Shown here one piece after another: positions 56,735 through 64,000 of a stretch of 64,000 nucleotides of DNA (positions are counted from its first letter, which is position 1; the number at the start of each line of letters is the position of its first letter). The notes under the pieces are model-generated. The model was not told where the DNA came from and made no database searches. It saw only the letters and a program-made list of their open reading frames with translations. Source of the DNA: Desulfomicrobium escambiense DSM 10707. Its GTDB lineage: Bacteria > Desulfobacterota > Desulfovibrionia > Desulfovibrionales > Desulfomicrobiaceae. The stretch spans positions 1-64,000 of the forward strand of contig NZ_AUAR01000008.1 in assembly GCF_000428825.1 (NCBI RefSeq). The letters are read 5' to 3'. The position numbers and the translations under genes were made by a program.

Positions 56735-57897
56735 AGAGCATACTGAACCAGAGCAGGCAGCGCCTCGACCACGTGCGCGCCATCCGGCGCGAGCTGCACC
56801 GGCATCCCGAGATCGGCGTGGACCTTCCCCGAACCAAGGCCCTGGTCCTGCGTGAACTGAACAGGCTCGGCCTGGACGTCCGGGAGAACGTCGGCGGAGG
56901 CATCGTGGCAGATCTGCACGGACCGGACGAAGCCTCGGGCGGCATGATCGCCCTGCGGGCCGACATGGACGCCCTGCCCGTGCAGGAGGAGACCGGGCTC
57001 GACTTCGCCTCGCAGATCCTTGGGCAGGCCCACGTCTGCGGCCACGACGCGCACACGGCCATGCTCCTGGGCGCGGCCGCCCTGCTTACGGACCTGCGGG
57101 ACAGGCTGCCGACGGGCGTGCGCTTCCTTTTCCAGCCCAACGAGGAGAACCAGCCCGGCGGGGCGAAATTCATGGTCGAGGCCGGGTGCCTGGACGGCGT
57201 GAGCGAGGTCTACGGCCTGCACGTCTGGCCGGGCAGGCCCACGGGCTGGTTCGGCACCCGCCCCGGCCCCCTCATGGCCCGGCCAGACGTCTTCGGCGTG
57301 ACCCTGCGGGGCAAGGGCGGCCACGCCTCGGCCCCGCACCAGTGCGTCGACCCGGTCCTGGCCGCCTGCCACCTGGTGACCCAGCTCAATACCATCGTCT
57401 CGCGCCGGGTGCCCCCGGGCGAACGGGCCGTGCTCAGCGTGACGCGCCTCGACGCCGGCACGGGCTACAACATCATCCCGGACATGGCCTTCCTGCAGGG
57501 CACGGTGCGCACGCTCTCGGCGTCGACGGGCGACATGATCGAAGGGGCCATGCGCGCCATGACGGACGCCGTGGCCGCAGGCATGGGCGTGCAGGCCGAC
57601 TTCGACTACCTGCGGGGCTTCCCCGTGGTCGTCAACGATTCTGCAGCCGCGGCGAAAGCCGCACGGGTTCTCGGGGAGATGTCGGAAATGGTAGAGGGGA
57701 ACATCGATCCGGTCATGGCCGGAGAAGATTTCTCGCAGTACCAGCAGAAGGTGCCGGGCTGCTTCGTCTTCATGGGCTGCGGCCCCTGCGCCGCCGACGG
57801 CCGGGGCGGGCTGCACAGCTCGTGCTTCTGCCTGGACGAGGACTGCTTGCCCTGGGGCGTTACGGCCCTGGCGGCCCTGGCCCTGGATCGGGGGTGA
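56731..57897 (+). CDS. M20-family amidohydrolase (aminoacylase/hippurate hydrolase-like)
   Basis: 388 residues. The M20D features are present: RRELHRHPEIG at the start, RADMDALPVQEETGL (about 75), VCGHDAHTAML (about 103) and PNEENQPGG with the catalytic glutamates (about 137). A dimerisation domain sits at about 185-300. It hydrolyses N-acyl amino acids or similar amides using two metal ions. The ATG overlaps the acetyltransferase stop (ATGA). Confidence 0.93.
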   Translation: MKSILNQSRQRLDHVRAIRRELHRHPEIGVDLPRTKALVLRELNRLGLDVRENVGGGIVADLHGPDEASGGMIALRADMDALPVQEETGLDFASQILGQAHVCGHDAHTAMLLGAAALLTDLRDRLPTGVRFLFQPNEENQPGGAKFMVEAGCLDGVSEVYGLHVWPGRPTGWFGTRPGPLMARPDVFGVTLRGKGGHASAPHQCVDPVLAACHLVTQLNTIVSRRVPPGERAVLSVTRLDAGTGYNIIPDMAFLQGTVRTLSASTGDMIEGAMRAMTDAVAAGMGVQADFDYLRGFPVVVNDSAAAAKAARVLGEMSEMVEGNIDPVMAGEDFSQYQQKVPGCFVFMGCGPCAADGRGGLHSSCFCLDEDCLPWGVTALAALALDRG

Positions 57898-57932
57898 GCC
57901 GCGCGCTTCCCCTTCCGCTACAGGTCGAAAAT

Positions 57933-57960
57933 CATGGATTCCCGCCTTCGCGGGAATGAC
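57933..57960. repeat. REP-like 28-bp element, identical to 38433-38460
   Basis: The unit ending CCCGCCTTCGCGGGAATGAC matches the copy in the arsenic island at every one of 28 positions. It lies about 35 bases after the M20 gene stop and folds into a short hairpin. Confidence 0.8.
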
Positions 57961-58068
57961 ACAAAAAAATGCGGCAGAAATCCACAGGAGGACCCCAAAA
58001 GAGAGGCCAACCAGAGGTCTGAAAACGTTCCCTGGCTTTCCATTCTCCCGCTCAAAGTCCAGCCCCAA

Positions 58069-58242
58069 GCGTGTCGGGCGGTTTCTGCCGAGGGCCGTCG
58101 ACTGTCCGACTGAGCCAGGCATCGTTGGCGTAAACGTCGCCAAACGCACCGCCCGGGCCTGCCGCGCCGGCACGCGACGTTTCCGCCGTACGAGGCCCGC
58201 GAGGAAGTTTCGACGGGCCTCGGCAGAGACCGCCCGACACGC
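58069..58242. repeat. 174-bp inverted-repeat element (MITE-like)
   Basis: Terminal arms of 32 bp (58069-58100 and 58211-58242) match at 30 positions as inverted copies, e.g. GCGTGTCGGGCGG against CCGCCCGACACGC. Inside lies a second pair, GGCGTAAACGTCGC (58127-58140) and GCGACGTTTCCGCC (58174-58187), 13/14 matched. It carries no convincing gene. The layout suits a small non-autonomous mobile element or a long structured RNA. Confidence 0.7.
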
Positions 58243-58321
58243 GCCCGCCCCGCCACGCACCCCGTTCTTCGTTCTTTAACTTAGACCGCCGGAAGCTCAA
58301 CCGGACAGCCGAACCTCCCGG

Positions 58322-58648
58322 TCAGGGCTGCTCGTAAAACACGTATGTCGCAAACTCAGCGACCTCGAAGTACACCTTCTTCTCACCCGGTCCGACCTTA
58401 CCGTCAAAATCCGTGTCGGCCACGCCGTAGCCGAAGCGGTAGCCCCTGGCCTGGCGGTCCGCGGTGCCGTAGGCCGTGGACAGCTTGTCGATCTTGATGA
58501 AACGGTGGACGAGCTTTTCCCCGGAGAACACCTCCAGGACTCCGTTGGTCCCGGTCCAGTTCTGGATGGAGCGTCCCAGCTGGTTCTGGGCTTCCTGCGT
58601 GCAGCCGAAAAGGCCGGCAAGTAACAGAGCGAATACCATCTTTCTCAT
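58322..58648 (-). CDS. Small lipoprotein of unknown function
   Basis: 108 residues from the ATG at 58648, which has GGGAGGGACT before it. A lipoprotein signal ends in LLLAGLFGC (Cys16). The rest is a soluble beta-rich domain (EVFSGEKLVHRFIKIDKLST; YRFGYGVADTDFDGKVG) with an acidic C-terminal half. I do not recognise the family. It follows the YgjP-type gene by 31 bases in the same direction. Confidence 0.75.
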   Translation of the reverse strand: MRKMVFALLLAGLFGCTQEAQNQLGRSIQNWTGTNGVLEVFSGEKLVHRFIKIDKLSTAYGTADRQARGYRFGYGVADTDFDGKVGPGEKKVYFEVAEFATYVFYEQP

Positions 58649-58679
58649 AGTCCCTCCCTTTCCGGTCATTGCAGGGCGT

Positions 58680-59402
58680 TCACGCGCCCACGTCCTTCCT
58701 GCGCCATTTGGTCCAGGCCGGCAGTTCCTCCCAGGCTGTCCTGATCCGCGCCTCATGTTCGTCCGTCAGCGGATCCAATTCCCGCAGGGCGGCCTTGAAG
58801 GCCGGCCCGTGGTTGCGGTACGCCACATGGCAGAGCTCGTGGAGCACGACGTTGCGCGCCAGGGGCCGGGGCAGAAAAAGAAGCTTGGCGTTGAGGCTGA
58901 TGCCGCCCCTCGCCGAACAGCTGCCCCAGCGGCCGGCCTGGTTGCGCACCCGGACGCTCGAGATGGACACCCCGTGCAGCTGCGCAACCTCCCGGCAGAA
59001 CGGGACGAGATGGCACTTTCCCAGATCGGCCAGCCACATCTGCAGCAAGAGCGCCCCGGCGCCGGTCTCGCCGCCGGGCAGCAGCACGCGAAGCTGCGTT
59101 TCCGCGACATGCAGTTCAGGCCGGACGGCCTCGCCGTAGGCAACGAAATATTCCCGGTTCAGGAACGCGAGAGTGACGGCATCCGGCAAAGGGTTCTGCC
59201 CCGGCGCCTGGCCCCTGGTTTCGAGGTCGGCCAGGCGCTCCATGAGCCAGGACTTGTGCCGTTCAAGGATGGACGGCACTTCGGACGTCGAAACCCTGTA
59301 CGGCAGAACGACCTCGATCCCCCGACAGGAGCGCATCTTGAGCCAGACTTTGCGCGCCCTGGGGTTGCGGGTCACGGTGACGGGGATGGAATTCCACTGC
59401 AT
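58680..59402 (-). CDS. YgjP/DUF45-type metallopeptidase, chromosomal copy
   Basis: 240 residues. NQAGRWGSCSARGGISLNAK is followed by the metal site VLHELCHVAYRNHG (HExxH near residue 190). It belongs to the same family as the protein at 550-1302 but is divergent. It is cytoplasmic, between ppsA and a lipoprotein gene. A terminator separates it from ppsA, so expression is probably by read-through or from its own promoter. Confidence 0.88.
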   Translation of the reverse strand: MQWNSIPVTVTRNPRARKVWLKMRSCRGIEVVLPYRVSTSEVPSILERHKSWLMERLADLETRGQAPGQNPLPDAVTLAFLNREYFVAYGEAVRPELHVAETQLRVLLPGGETGAGALLLQMWLADLGKCHLVPFCREVAQLHGVSISSVRVRNQAGRWGSCSARGGISLNAKLLFLPRPLARNVVLHELCHVAYRNHGPAFKAALRELDPLTDEHEARIRTAWEELPAWTKWRRKDVGA

Positions 59403-59407
59403 GGATG

Positions 59408-59431
59408 AAAAAGGGCGGCTTTCGCCGCCCT
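59408..59431 (-). terminator. Terminator of ppsA
   Basis: On the minus strand AGGGCGGC-GAAA-GCCGCCCT is a perfect 8-bp stem with a GAAA tetraloop followed by TTTT, just past the ppsA stop. Confidence 0.9.
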
Positions 59432-59434
59432 CGC

Positions 59435-62400
59435 TTACCAGGTTTTGGTCCGCTGCTCCGCCAGAGCTTTTTCCTGCTCCGCGAAATCTGCAAACCCGGC
59501 CTGATGCAGGGCATCCCTGACCGTGGTCTGCCAGTCCCAGTTGGCGTAGATGACCGGCTTGTGGAAGATGCTGCGGAAGGTGGCCAGCTCCTGCCGGTAG
59601 AAATCCTCCTTGGCTGCACCGAGGTTGGACTGCAGCTGCTCGTGCAGGCGGGCCAGCTCGCCTTCGTACCAGTCCATGAGGTCCGGTCCGGAGGTGTTCT
59701 TCTTGAGGATGTGCTCGTAGCGGTTCTCAGCCAGGAGCATATGCAGACGCTCCAGGTGCTGTTCCGTGAGCCACGCGCCCAGGCCAGAAAGCGGGATGTT
59801 CTCGGACTCGACCTCGGCGATGTCGAACTTGGTCTGCTGGTAGGTGTCCGGCACGACCGAGGCCGAGACGATGCCGGCGATGCACACCAGGCCGCGGATG
59901 ATCTTGGAGTTGGACACGCCCTGGCCGCAGAAGCCGACCTTCTTGCGGAACTTCTGGCCCGTGAAGATGGTCGTCAGGATGGCCCAGACCACCGCCGGGT
60001 CCTCCTCGTCGTAGATGTGGCGCAGGCGGGCGTTGTCACGGTCGGTGCCGAGTACCAACTGGGTCATGTCATTGGAGCCGATGGAGAACCCGTCGAACTC
60101 CTTGATGAATTCCTTGGCCAGCACGGCGTTGCTCGGGATCTCGGACATGAGGATGATCTTCAGGCCCGAGTCTCCGGACTGGATGTGGTGCACCTGCTGG
60201 AGGTAGCGCTTCATGGAGCGGGCCTCTTCGAGGGTGCGCACGAAGGGCAGCATGAGGTGCAGATTCACGCCGCCAAAGGCGCCGCGGGCCAGCTTGAAGG
60301 ACTCCAGCTCCCAGTCGTGGATGTTGCGCGACACGCCGCGGTAGCCGAGCATGGGGTTGTCCTCGTGTCCTTCGAACAGGAGGCCGCCCAGGAGGTTGCG
60401 GTATTCGTTGGTCTTGTAGTCCGTGGTGCGGTAGACGATGGTCTTGCCGTGGAAGGCCATGGCGAAGAGAGCCAGGCCCTGGGCCAGGGACTGGATGTAC
60501 AGCTCCTTGCCGCTGCGGTAACCGCGGGCCTTGAGGATTTCGCGGATCTTCTCCGGCAGGGTGCGGACCGTGTCCATTTCCTGCTGCAGGCCGACCTTTT
60601 TGGCCACGTCCTCACGCATGGCGGCGATCTTCTCCAGGATGGAGACGATGACCGGATCCTTCTCGATGCGGGCCACGTCACGGGAGATGGCGTCCTGGAG
60701 CTCGTGGCGGCGGCGCTGGGACTGCGGGTCCGCGCCAAGGTTCTCCAGCTCGTCGGCGTAGCCCATGATGACGGCCACATGGTCGCGCAGGTTGTGGGAG
60801 GTCTTCAAGACTTCAAAGCGCTGTGTGGCGAACTCCAAGTGCTCGTCGAGCTTCTTGTCCAGTTCGCGCAGCTGGCGGTGGATGGCCAGAACCTCGTCGG
60901 TGCCCTTGGCGCCTTCGCGCTCGGTCAACTCCTCCATCTTGCGGCCCAGGCCCGTGACGATGCCCACGTAGCTGCGCAGCTTGATGTCCAGGGAAATGAT
61001 GCCGGCGGCCATCTGCTCGGACACGATCTTGGTCAGGTCGTTCTCGAGGACCGTCAGCTTCTCGGTGACCACGGTCTCCAGGGTGCCCAGGTCATAGGCC
61101 TCCAGGGCCAGGGGGTGGACGCCGATGTTGCCGAGCATGAACTCGGCGCGCAGCAGGCCCACCTCGAAATCGGGGACGTCGCGCAGGCGCGACAGGAAGA
61201 GCGACTGCCCCACGTCGGCCAGGATGAGGCCGACCTTGGTCTTGGTGTCCGGCAGCTGGCTCACGTCGATCTCGCCGCCCACGTCAACGAGTGGCAACAG
61301 ACCGCGGTAGACCTTGCCGCGGGAGCCGTCCACGGTCACGTCCTGACCGTCCAGGGTGCGCAGCTTCTCCAAGCGCTTGATGCCGATGACGGCCGGGATG
61401 CCCAGTTCGCGGGAGGTGATGGCAGCGTGGCTGGTGTCGCCGCCGGCGTCGGCCATGATGGCCGAGGCGATGCGCATGCCCGGCACCATGTCCGGGTCAG
61501 TGCGCTCGGCCGCCAGGACATTGCCCTTGTTGATCTTGTTCAGTTCCAGGGCCGAACGCAGGTAGCGCACCTGGCCCTGGCCGGCGCCGCGGGACGCGCC
61601 GTTGCCCTCAAGGAGCACTTCTGCGTACTTGGCGGCCTCGGGGTCCACTTCCTTGCGGCGCATGAAAATCGTGTGCGGGTGATGATCCAGCTCTTCGTTC
61701 CAGCGGGTCTCGGGGCGGGCCTGCACGAACCACAGGCGGTCCCACTGGTCGATGCAGAACTCCGAGTCCATGATCATGCCGCCGTAGCCCTTGCTGATGC
61801 AGCGCACGCCCTTGGCCACGGATTCTGCCTGGGCCAGAGACAGGGACCAGCGGTAGGCCATGTCCTCGGGCACGGTCTCGACCTTGGTGCCGCGTCCGGA
61901 CTCCTTGTAGACGATGCGCTTGTCCTTGCAGCCCATGTAGCGAATGACGATCTCCTGACCGTCCTCACGCTGGAAGACATAGAATTTGTCGGGCGTGACC
62001 AGGCCGCTGACCACGGCTTCGCCCAGGCCGTAGCTGGCGTCGATGGACACGAGGTCCTTGCGGGAGGTGCCGCGGCAGCCCGTGGACGTGTCGGCCGAGA
62101 AGGCTGTGCCCGAGATGACCGGGTTGATCATGCGCATGATGCACACGGACAGGGACGTGTTCTCGATGGCCCATTCCTGCTTGGCCTTGATGGCGATGGA
62201 GTCGTCACCGGTCTGCTCGGCCTTGGCCACGGCGTCGAGGATGGCCTCACGGCGGTAGGTCATGGAGCGCAGGTTGTAGGCCGAGGCGCAGTCCCAGTGA
62301 TAGGCCTGGACCACGTAATTCTCGCCCACGATATTGAGGTAGGTGTCCTGCAGGCCGGCGAAGGCCTTCTTGCGGCTGTCCTCGCCGGCGGCCGAGGAAC

Positions 62401-63028
62401 GCACGGCCACGGGCTCGTTCTCCAGGCCCGCTTCCTTGCAGATGTCGAGGTAGGCGCCACGCACGGCGTCGGCCACGTCCTTGGGCAGATCCACGGACAG
62501 GATGGCGACCTGCACGAGGACCGAGCGCTTGCGCAGCTGGTCGATGCCCTCGGGGGAAACGGCGAAGCCTTCGACGACGTTGTTGATGAAGGTGCGCAGG
62601 CGGATGAGGGTGCCTTCCTGCTTCTTGGCGGCTTCCTTCACGTCGAGGGCGATCTTGCGGACGAACTTCTGGAGGAACTCGGAGTCCTTGTTGATCTCGG
62701 CGTCGCTCCAGTCAGTGGTATCGTAGGCCCTGTCCACGGTGCTGCGAACCAGGGCGGCGTTGACCTTGGTCTCGTCGAGGAGCTTATGGAAGGCGATGGA
62801 GGAAACGGCCCTGAACTGCGGGGCGCGGATACCTTCGATGGTGCTGATGATGGCGGTGTTGTAGTTCTTGCCGCCGACCAGAAGCTCCGCCTCCTCGCCA
62901 ATGGTCACGATGTCCTTGCCGGTCAGGATGAGCTGCTTCTGAATCAGCTCCAACTGCTCCGCGGTCGGCGTGCCAGTATCCGACGCATCGGCTTTCTTCT
63001 TGGAACCCTTCTTCTCGCTCTCAGCCAT
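59435..63028 (-). CDS. ppsA: Phosphoenolpyruvate synthase-like enzyme, long form
   Basis: 1197 residues, against about 790 in E. coli PpsA. The ATP-grasp part (VAVRSSAAGEDSRKKAFAG; STGCRGTSRKD), the phosphohistidine segment GGDTSHAAITSRELGIPA (about 530) and the PEP-binding part (TTDYKTNEYRNLLGG; GSNDMTQLVLG; GFCGQG) are in order. An extra stretch of roughly 190-200 residues, largely coiled coil, lies between LLRAEFMLGNIGVHP (about 633) and VYRTTDYK (about 866). It makes PEP from pyruvate. AAGGAGGCGAAG precedes the ATG at 63028. It lies beside pyruvate carboxylase, so both feed C4 or gluconeogenic flux. Confidence 0.9.
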   Translation of the reverse strand: MAESEKKGSKKKADASDTGTPTAEQLELIQKQLILTGKDIVTIGEEAELLVGGKNYNTAIISTIEGIRAPQFRAVSSIAFHKLLDETKVNAALVRSTVDRAYDTTDWSDAEINKDSEFLQKFVRKIALDVKEAAKKQEGTLIRLRTFINNVVEGFAVSPEGIDQLRKRSVLVQVAILSVDLPKDVADAVRGAYLDICKEAGLENEPVAVRSSAAGEDSRKKAFAGLQDTYLNIVGENYVVQAYHWDCASAYNLRSMTYRREAILDAVAKAEQTGDDSIAIKAKQEWAIENTSLSVCIMRMINPVISGTAFSADTSTGCRGTSRKDLVSIDASYGLGEAVVSGLVTPDKFYVFQREDGQEIVIRYMGCKDKRIVYKESGRGTKVETVPEDMAYRWSLSLAQAESVAKGVRCISKGYGGMIMDSEFCIDQWDRLWFVQARPETRWNEELDHHPHTIFMRRKEVDPEAAKYAEVLLEGNGASRGAGQGQVRYLRSALELNKINKGNVLAAERTDPDMVPGMRIASAIMADAGGDTSHAAITSRELGIPAVIGIKRLEKLRTLDGQDVTVDGSRGKVYRGLLPLVDVGGEIDVSQLPDTKTKVGLILADVGQSLFLSRLRDVPDFEVGLLRAEFMLGNIGVHPLALEAYDLGTLETVVTEKLTVLENDLTKIVSEQMAAGIISLDIKLRSYVGIVTGLGRKMEELTEREGAKGTDEVLAIHRQLRELDKKLDEHLEFATQRFEVLKTSHNLRDHVAVIMGYADELENLGADPQSQRRRHELQDAISRDVARIEKDPVIVSILEKIAAMREDVAKKVGLQQEMDTVRTLPEKIREILKARGYRSGKELYIQSLAQGLALFAMAFHGKTIVYRTTDYKTNEYRNLLGGLLFEGHEDNPMLGYRGVSRNIHDWELESFKLARGAFGGVNLHLMLPFVRTLEEARSMKRYLQQVHHIQSGDSGLKIILMSEIPSNAVLAKEFIKEFDGFSIGSNDMTQLVLGTDRDNARLRHIYDEEDPAVVWAILTTIFTGQKFRKKVGFCGQGVSNSKIIRGLVCIAGIVSASVVPDTYQQTKFDIAEVESENIPLSGLGAWLTEQHLERLHMLLAENRYEHILKKNTSGPDLMDWYEGELARLHEQLQSNLGAAKEDFYRQELATFRSIFHKPVIYANWDWQTTVRDALHQAGFADFAEQEKALAEQRTKTW

Positions 63029-63166
63029 CTTCGCCTCCTTCGTGCGCGATTCGATCACATTCAAGCCCGCAAAAAACTGGGCATGGGGTACAGCCGACAT
63101 GACGGCTCGTCAACAACGCCGACCCCTCATGACACGAAAAAATGATATACAAAAGTTCTTGACAGC

Positions 63167-63191
63167 AAAAGGACAGGCCCGAAGGCCTGTC
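63167..63191 (-). terminator. Terminator after pyruvate carboxylase
   Basis: On the minus strand GACAGGCC-TTCG-GGCCTGTC, an 8-bp stem with a TTCG tetraloop, is followed by CTTTT. It begins immediately after the pyruvate carboxylase stop codon. Confidence 0.88.
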
Positions 63192-64000
63192 TTACACCTT
63201 TTGTCCACACCCCGGACAGAACTTGAAGTCGTCCCTGGTGACCGGCGCGGAGCAGGTCGGGCACTTGCGGGGGGCGGGCACGAGCTTGACCAGCAGTTCC
63301 CCTTCCTTGACCGGGACCATTTTCTTGTCCTCCTGGTAGTCGGCGAACTTGAGCACCCGCTCGACCATGCCGTCCACCGGCGCGAGCACGGACTTCTCCT
63401 GCTTCATGATGGAGATGTTGAAGAGTTCCTCGCCCTTTTTGACCATGTCGCCGGGCTTGACGTGCACCACCCAGAGGTCGCCGCTGGACGGCGAACCCAC
63501 CTGGTACGGGTCGCGCGGGTCGACCATCTCCAGACCCGTCTCGGCCTGCCCCACCGCCTCGGCCACCTTGACCTGCTGGCTGAAGGATTCCGAGTCGAGA
63601 GTGTAGGAGACCAGGCTCATGCCGTGATCATCGGGCCTGGAGACGTGCTGCATGGCCATGACGTGGTGCTTGCCGCTGGAGTCCTTGAACATGAACTCCT
63701 CGCCGGCGCGGACGCCTTCGAACCAGACATTGAGGGGCACCCGGTTGCAGTCCCCGTAGCGGGCCACGAACTTGATGGTGTTCAGGGCGTCGCCGGGCTG
63801 GCTCAGGTACATGAGCAGTTCCTCTTCCGTTGGCATGCGGCCGATGTGCTCGGCCAGGCTCTGCTGCTCCTTGGCAACATCGACATCCAGCAGGGTGGAC
63901 AGCGGGGAGCATTCGGTGCGCCGCTCGATGGCTTCCTGCCAATCGGAGCCGAAGGCCGATTCGTAGACCCAGTCCGGCGGGAAGCCCAGGGGCAGGCGGC
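63192..64000 (-). CDS. pyc: Pyruvate carboxylase, C-terminal part (5' end outside window)
   Basis: 269 codons, open to the window edge. It reads GFPPDWVYESAFGSDWQ then ERRTECSPL, the pyruvate carboxylase carboxyltransferase end, followed by HIGRMPTEEELLMYLSQP. A biotinyl domain follows with the biotin lysine in ISIMKQEKS. The protein ends in an added zinc ribbon (CPTCSAP...CPGCGQKV). It carboxylates pyruvate to oxaloacetate. The in-frame ATG at 63836 is internal, because the frame is open and homologous beyond it. Confidence 0.88.
   Translation of the reverse strand, partial: RLPLGFPPDWVYESAFGSDWQEAIERRTECSPLSTLLDVDVAKEQQSLAEHIGRMPTEEELLMYLSQPGDALNTIKFVARYGDCNRVPLNVWFEGVRAGEEFMFKDSSGKHHVMAMQHVSRPDDHGMSLVSYTLDSESFSQQVKVAEAVGQAETGLEMVDPRDPYQVGSPSSGDLWVVHVKPGDMVKKGEELFNISIMKQEKSVLAPVDGMVERVLKFADYQEDKKMVPVKEGELLVKLVPAPRKCPTCSAPVTRDDFKFCPGCGQKV

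Noticed and set aside
58000-58321. Possible CRISPR array in the repeat-rich gap
   Set aside because: The repeats are inverted and imperfect, with no regular direct repeats or spacers, and no cas genes in the window.
59405-63145. Plus-strand ORF of 1246 codons opposite ppsA
   Set aside because: The opposite strand encodes a full PEP synthase with all motifs; this frame is Gly/Val/Leu/His-rich noise.
63192-63836. Stand-alone 214-residue biotin protein starting at 63836
   Set aside because: The frame is open and clearly pyruvate carboxylase-like up to the window edge, so the ATG is internal.

Overview
The window looks like a chromosomal segment of a GC-rich anaerobic deltaproteobacterium, most likely of the Desulfovibrionales (Desulfomicrobium- or Desulfovibrio-like). 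The reasons are the unusually long PEP synthase beside a pyruvate carboxylase with a C-terminal zinc ribbon, a DUF362 ferredoxin-type protein, a DmsABC-like molybdoenzyme operon with a TAT signal, and a density of large chemotaxis, histidine kinase and diguanylate cyclase genes. The lineage is inferred from gene content, not from a marker gene.

Layout. 1-9.9 kb (minus strand) is a type I restriction-modification island: hsdM, a DUF1016/YhcG nuclease, a 45-codon copy of the hsdM 3' end, hsdS, a small gene, hsdR, a YgjP-type metallopeptidase and a short gene. Most junctions overlap by ATGA-like stop/start signals, and the downstream edge carries an IS256-family transposase. 10-17 kb holds an orphan XRE regulator, a secreted protein, a PAS/LuxR regulator and a TorD chaperone plus A/B/C molybdoenzyme operon, with repeated GGGTA boxes and a leader hairpin suggesting that the regulator controls the operon. 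17-35 kb is signalling: three chemoreceptors, two multidomain histidine kinases and a REC-GGDEF protein overlapping the second kinase, together with a radical SAM protein and unidentified conserved genes.

35-42 kb is an arsenic/thiol-redox island. A minus-strand unit (ArsR, YraQ-type permease, mini-thioredoxin, DGC-domain protein) faces a plus-strand unit (ArsR, mini-thioredoxin), followed by a periplasmic thioredoxin with a CcdA-like protein and an arsR-acr3-arsC operon. Its ArsR promoter appears to give a leaderless mRNA. 42-47 kb carries DUF362 and BON-domain proteins and a two-gene 2-oxoacid dehydrogenase E1 followed by lipoate-protein ligase.

47-53 kb contains two yybP-ykoY (manganese) riboswitches, one before a CaCA-family cation antiporter (with a 43-codon leader ORF between) and one before a Tim44-like membrane protein, flanking two diguanylate cyclases. 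53.5-64 kb is core metabolism: tRNA-Leu(GAG), secG, tpiA, pgk, a GNAT acetyltransferase, an M20 amidohydrolase, an inverted-repeat element, a lipoprotein, a second YgjP protein, ppsA and the 3' part of pyruvate carboxylase running off the window end.
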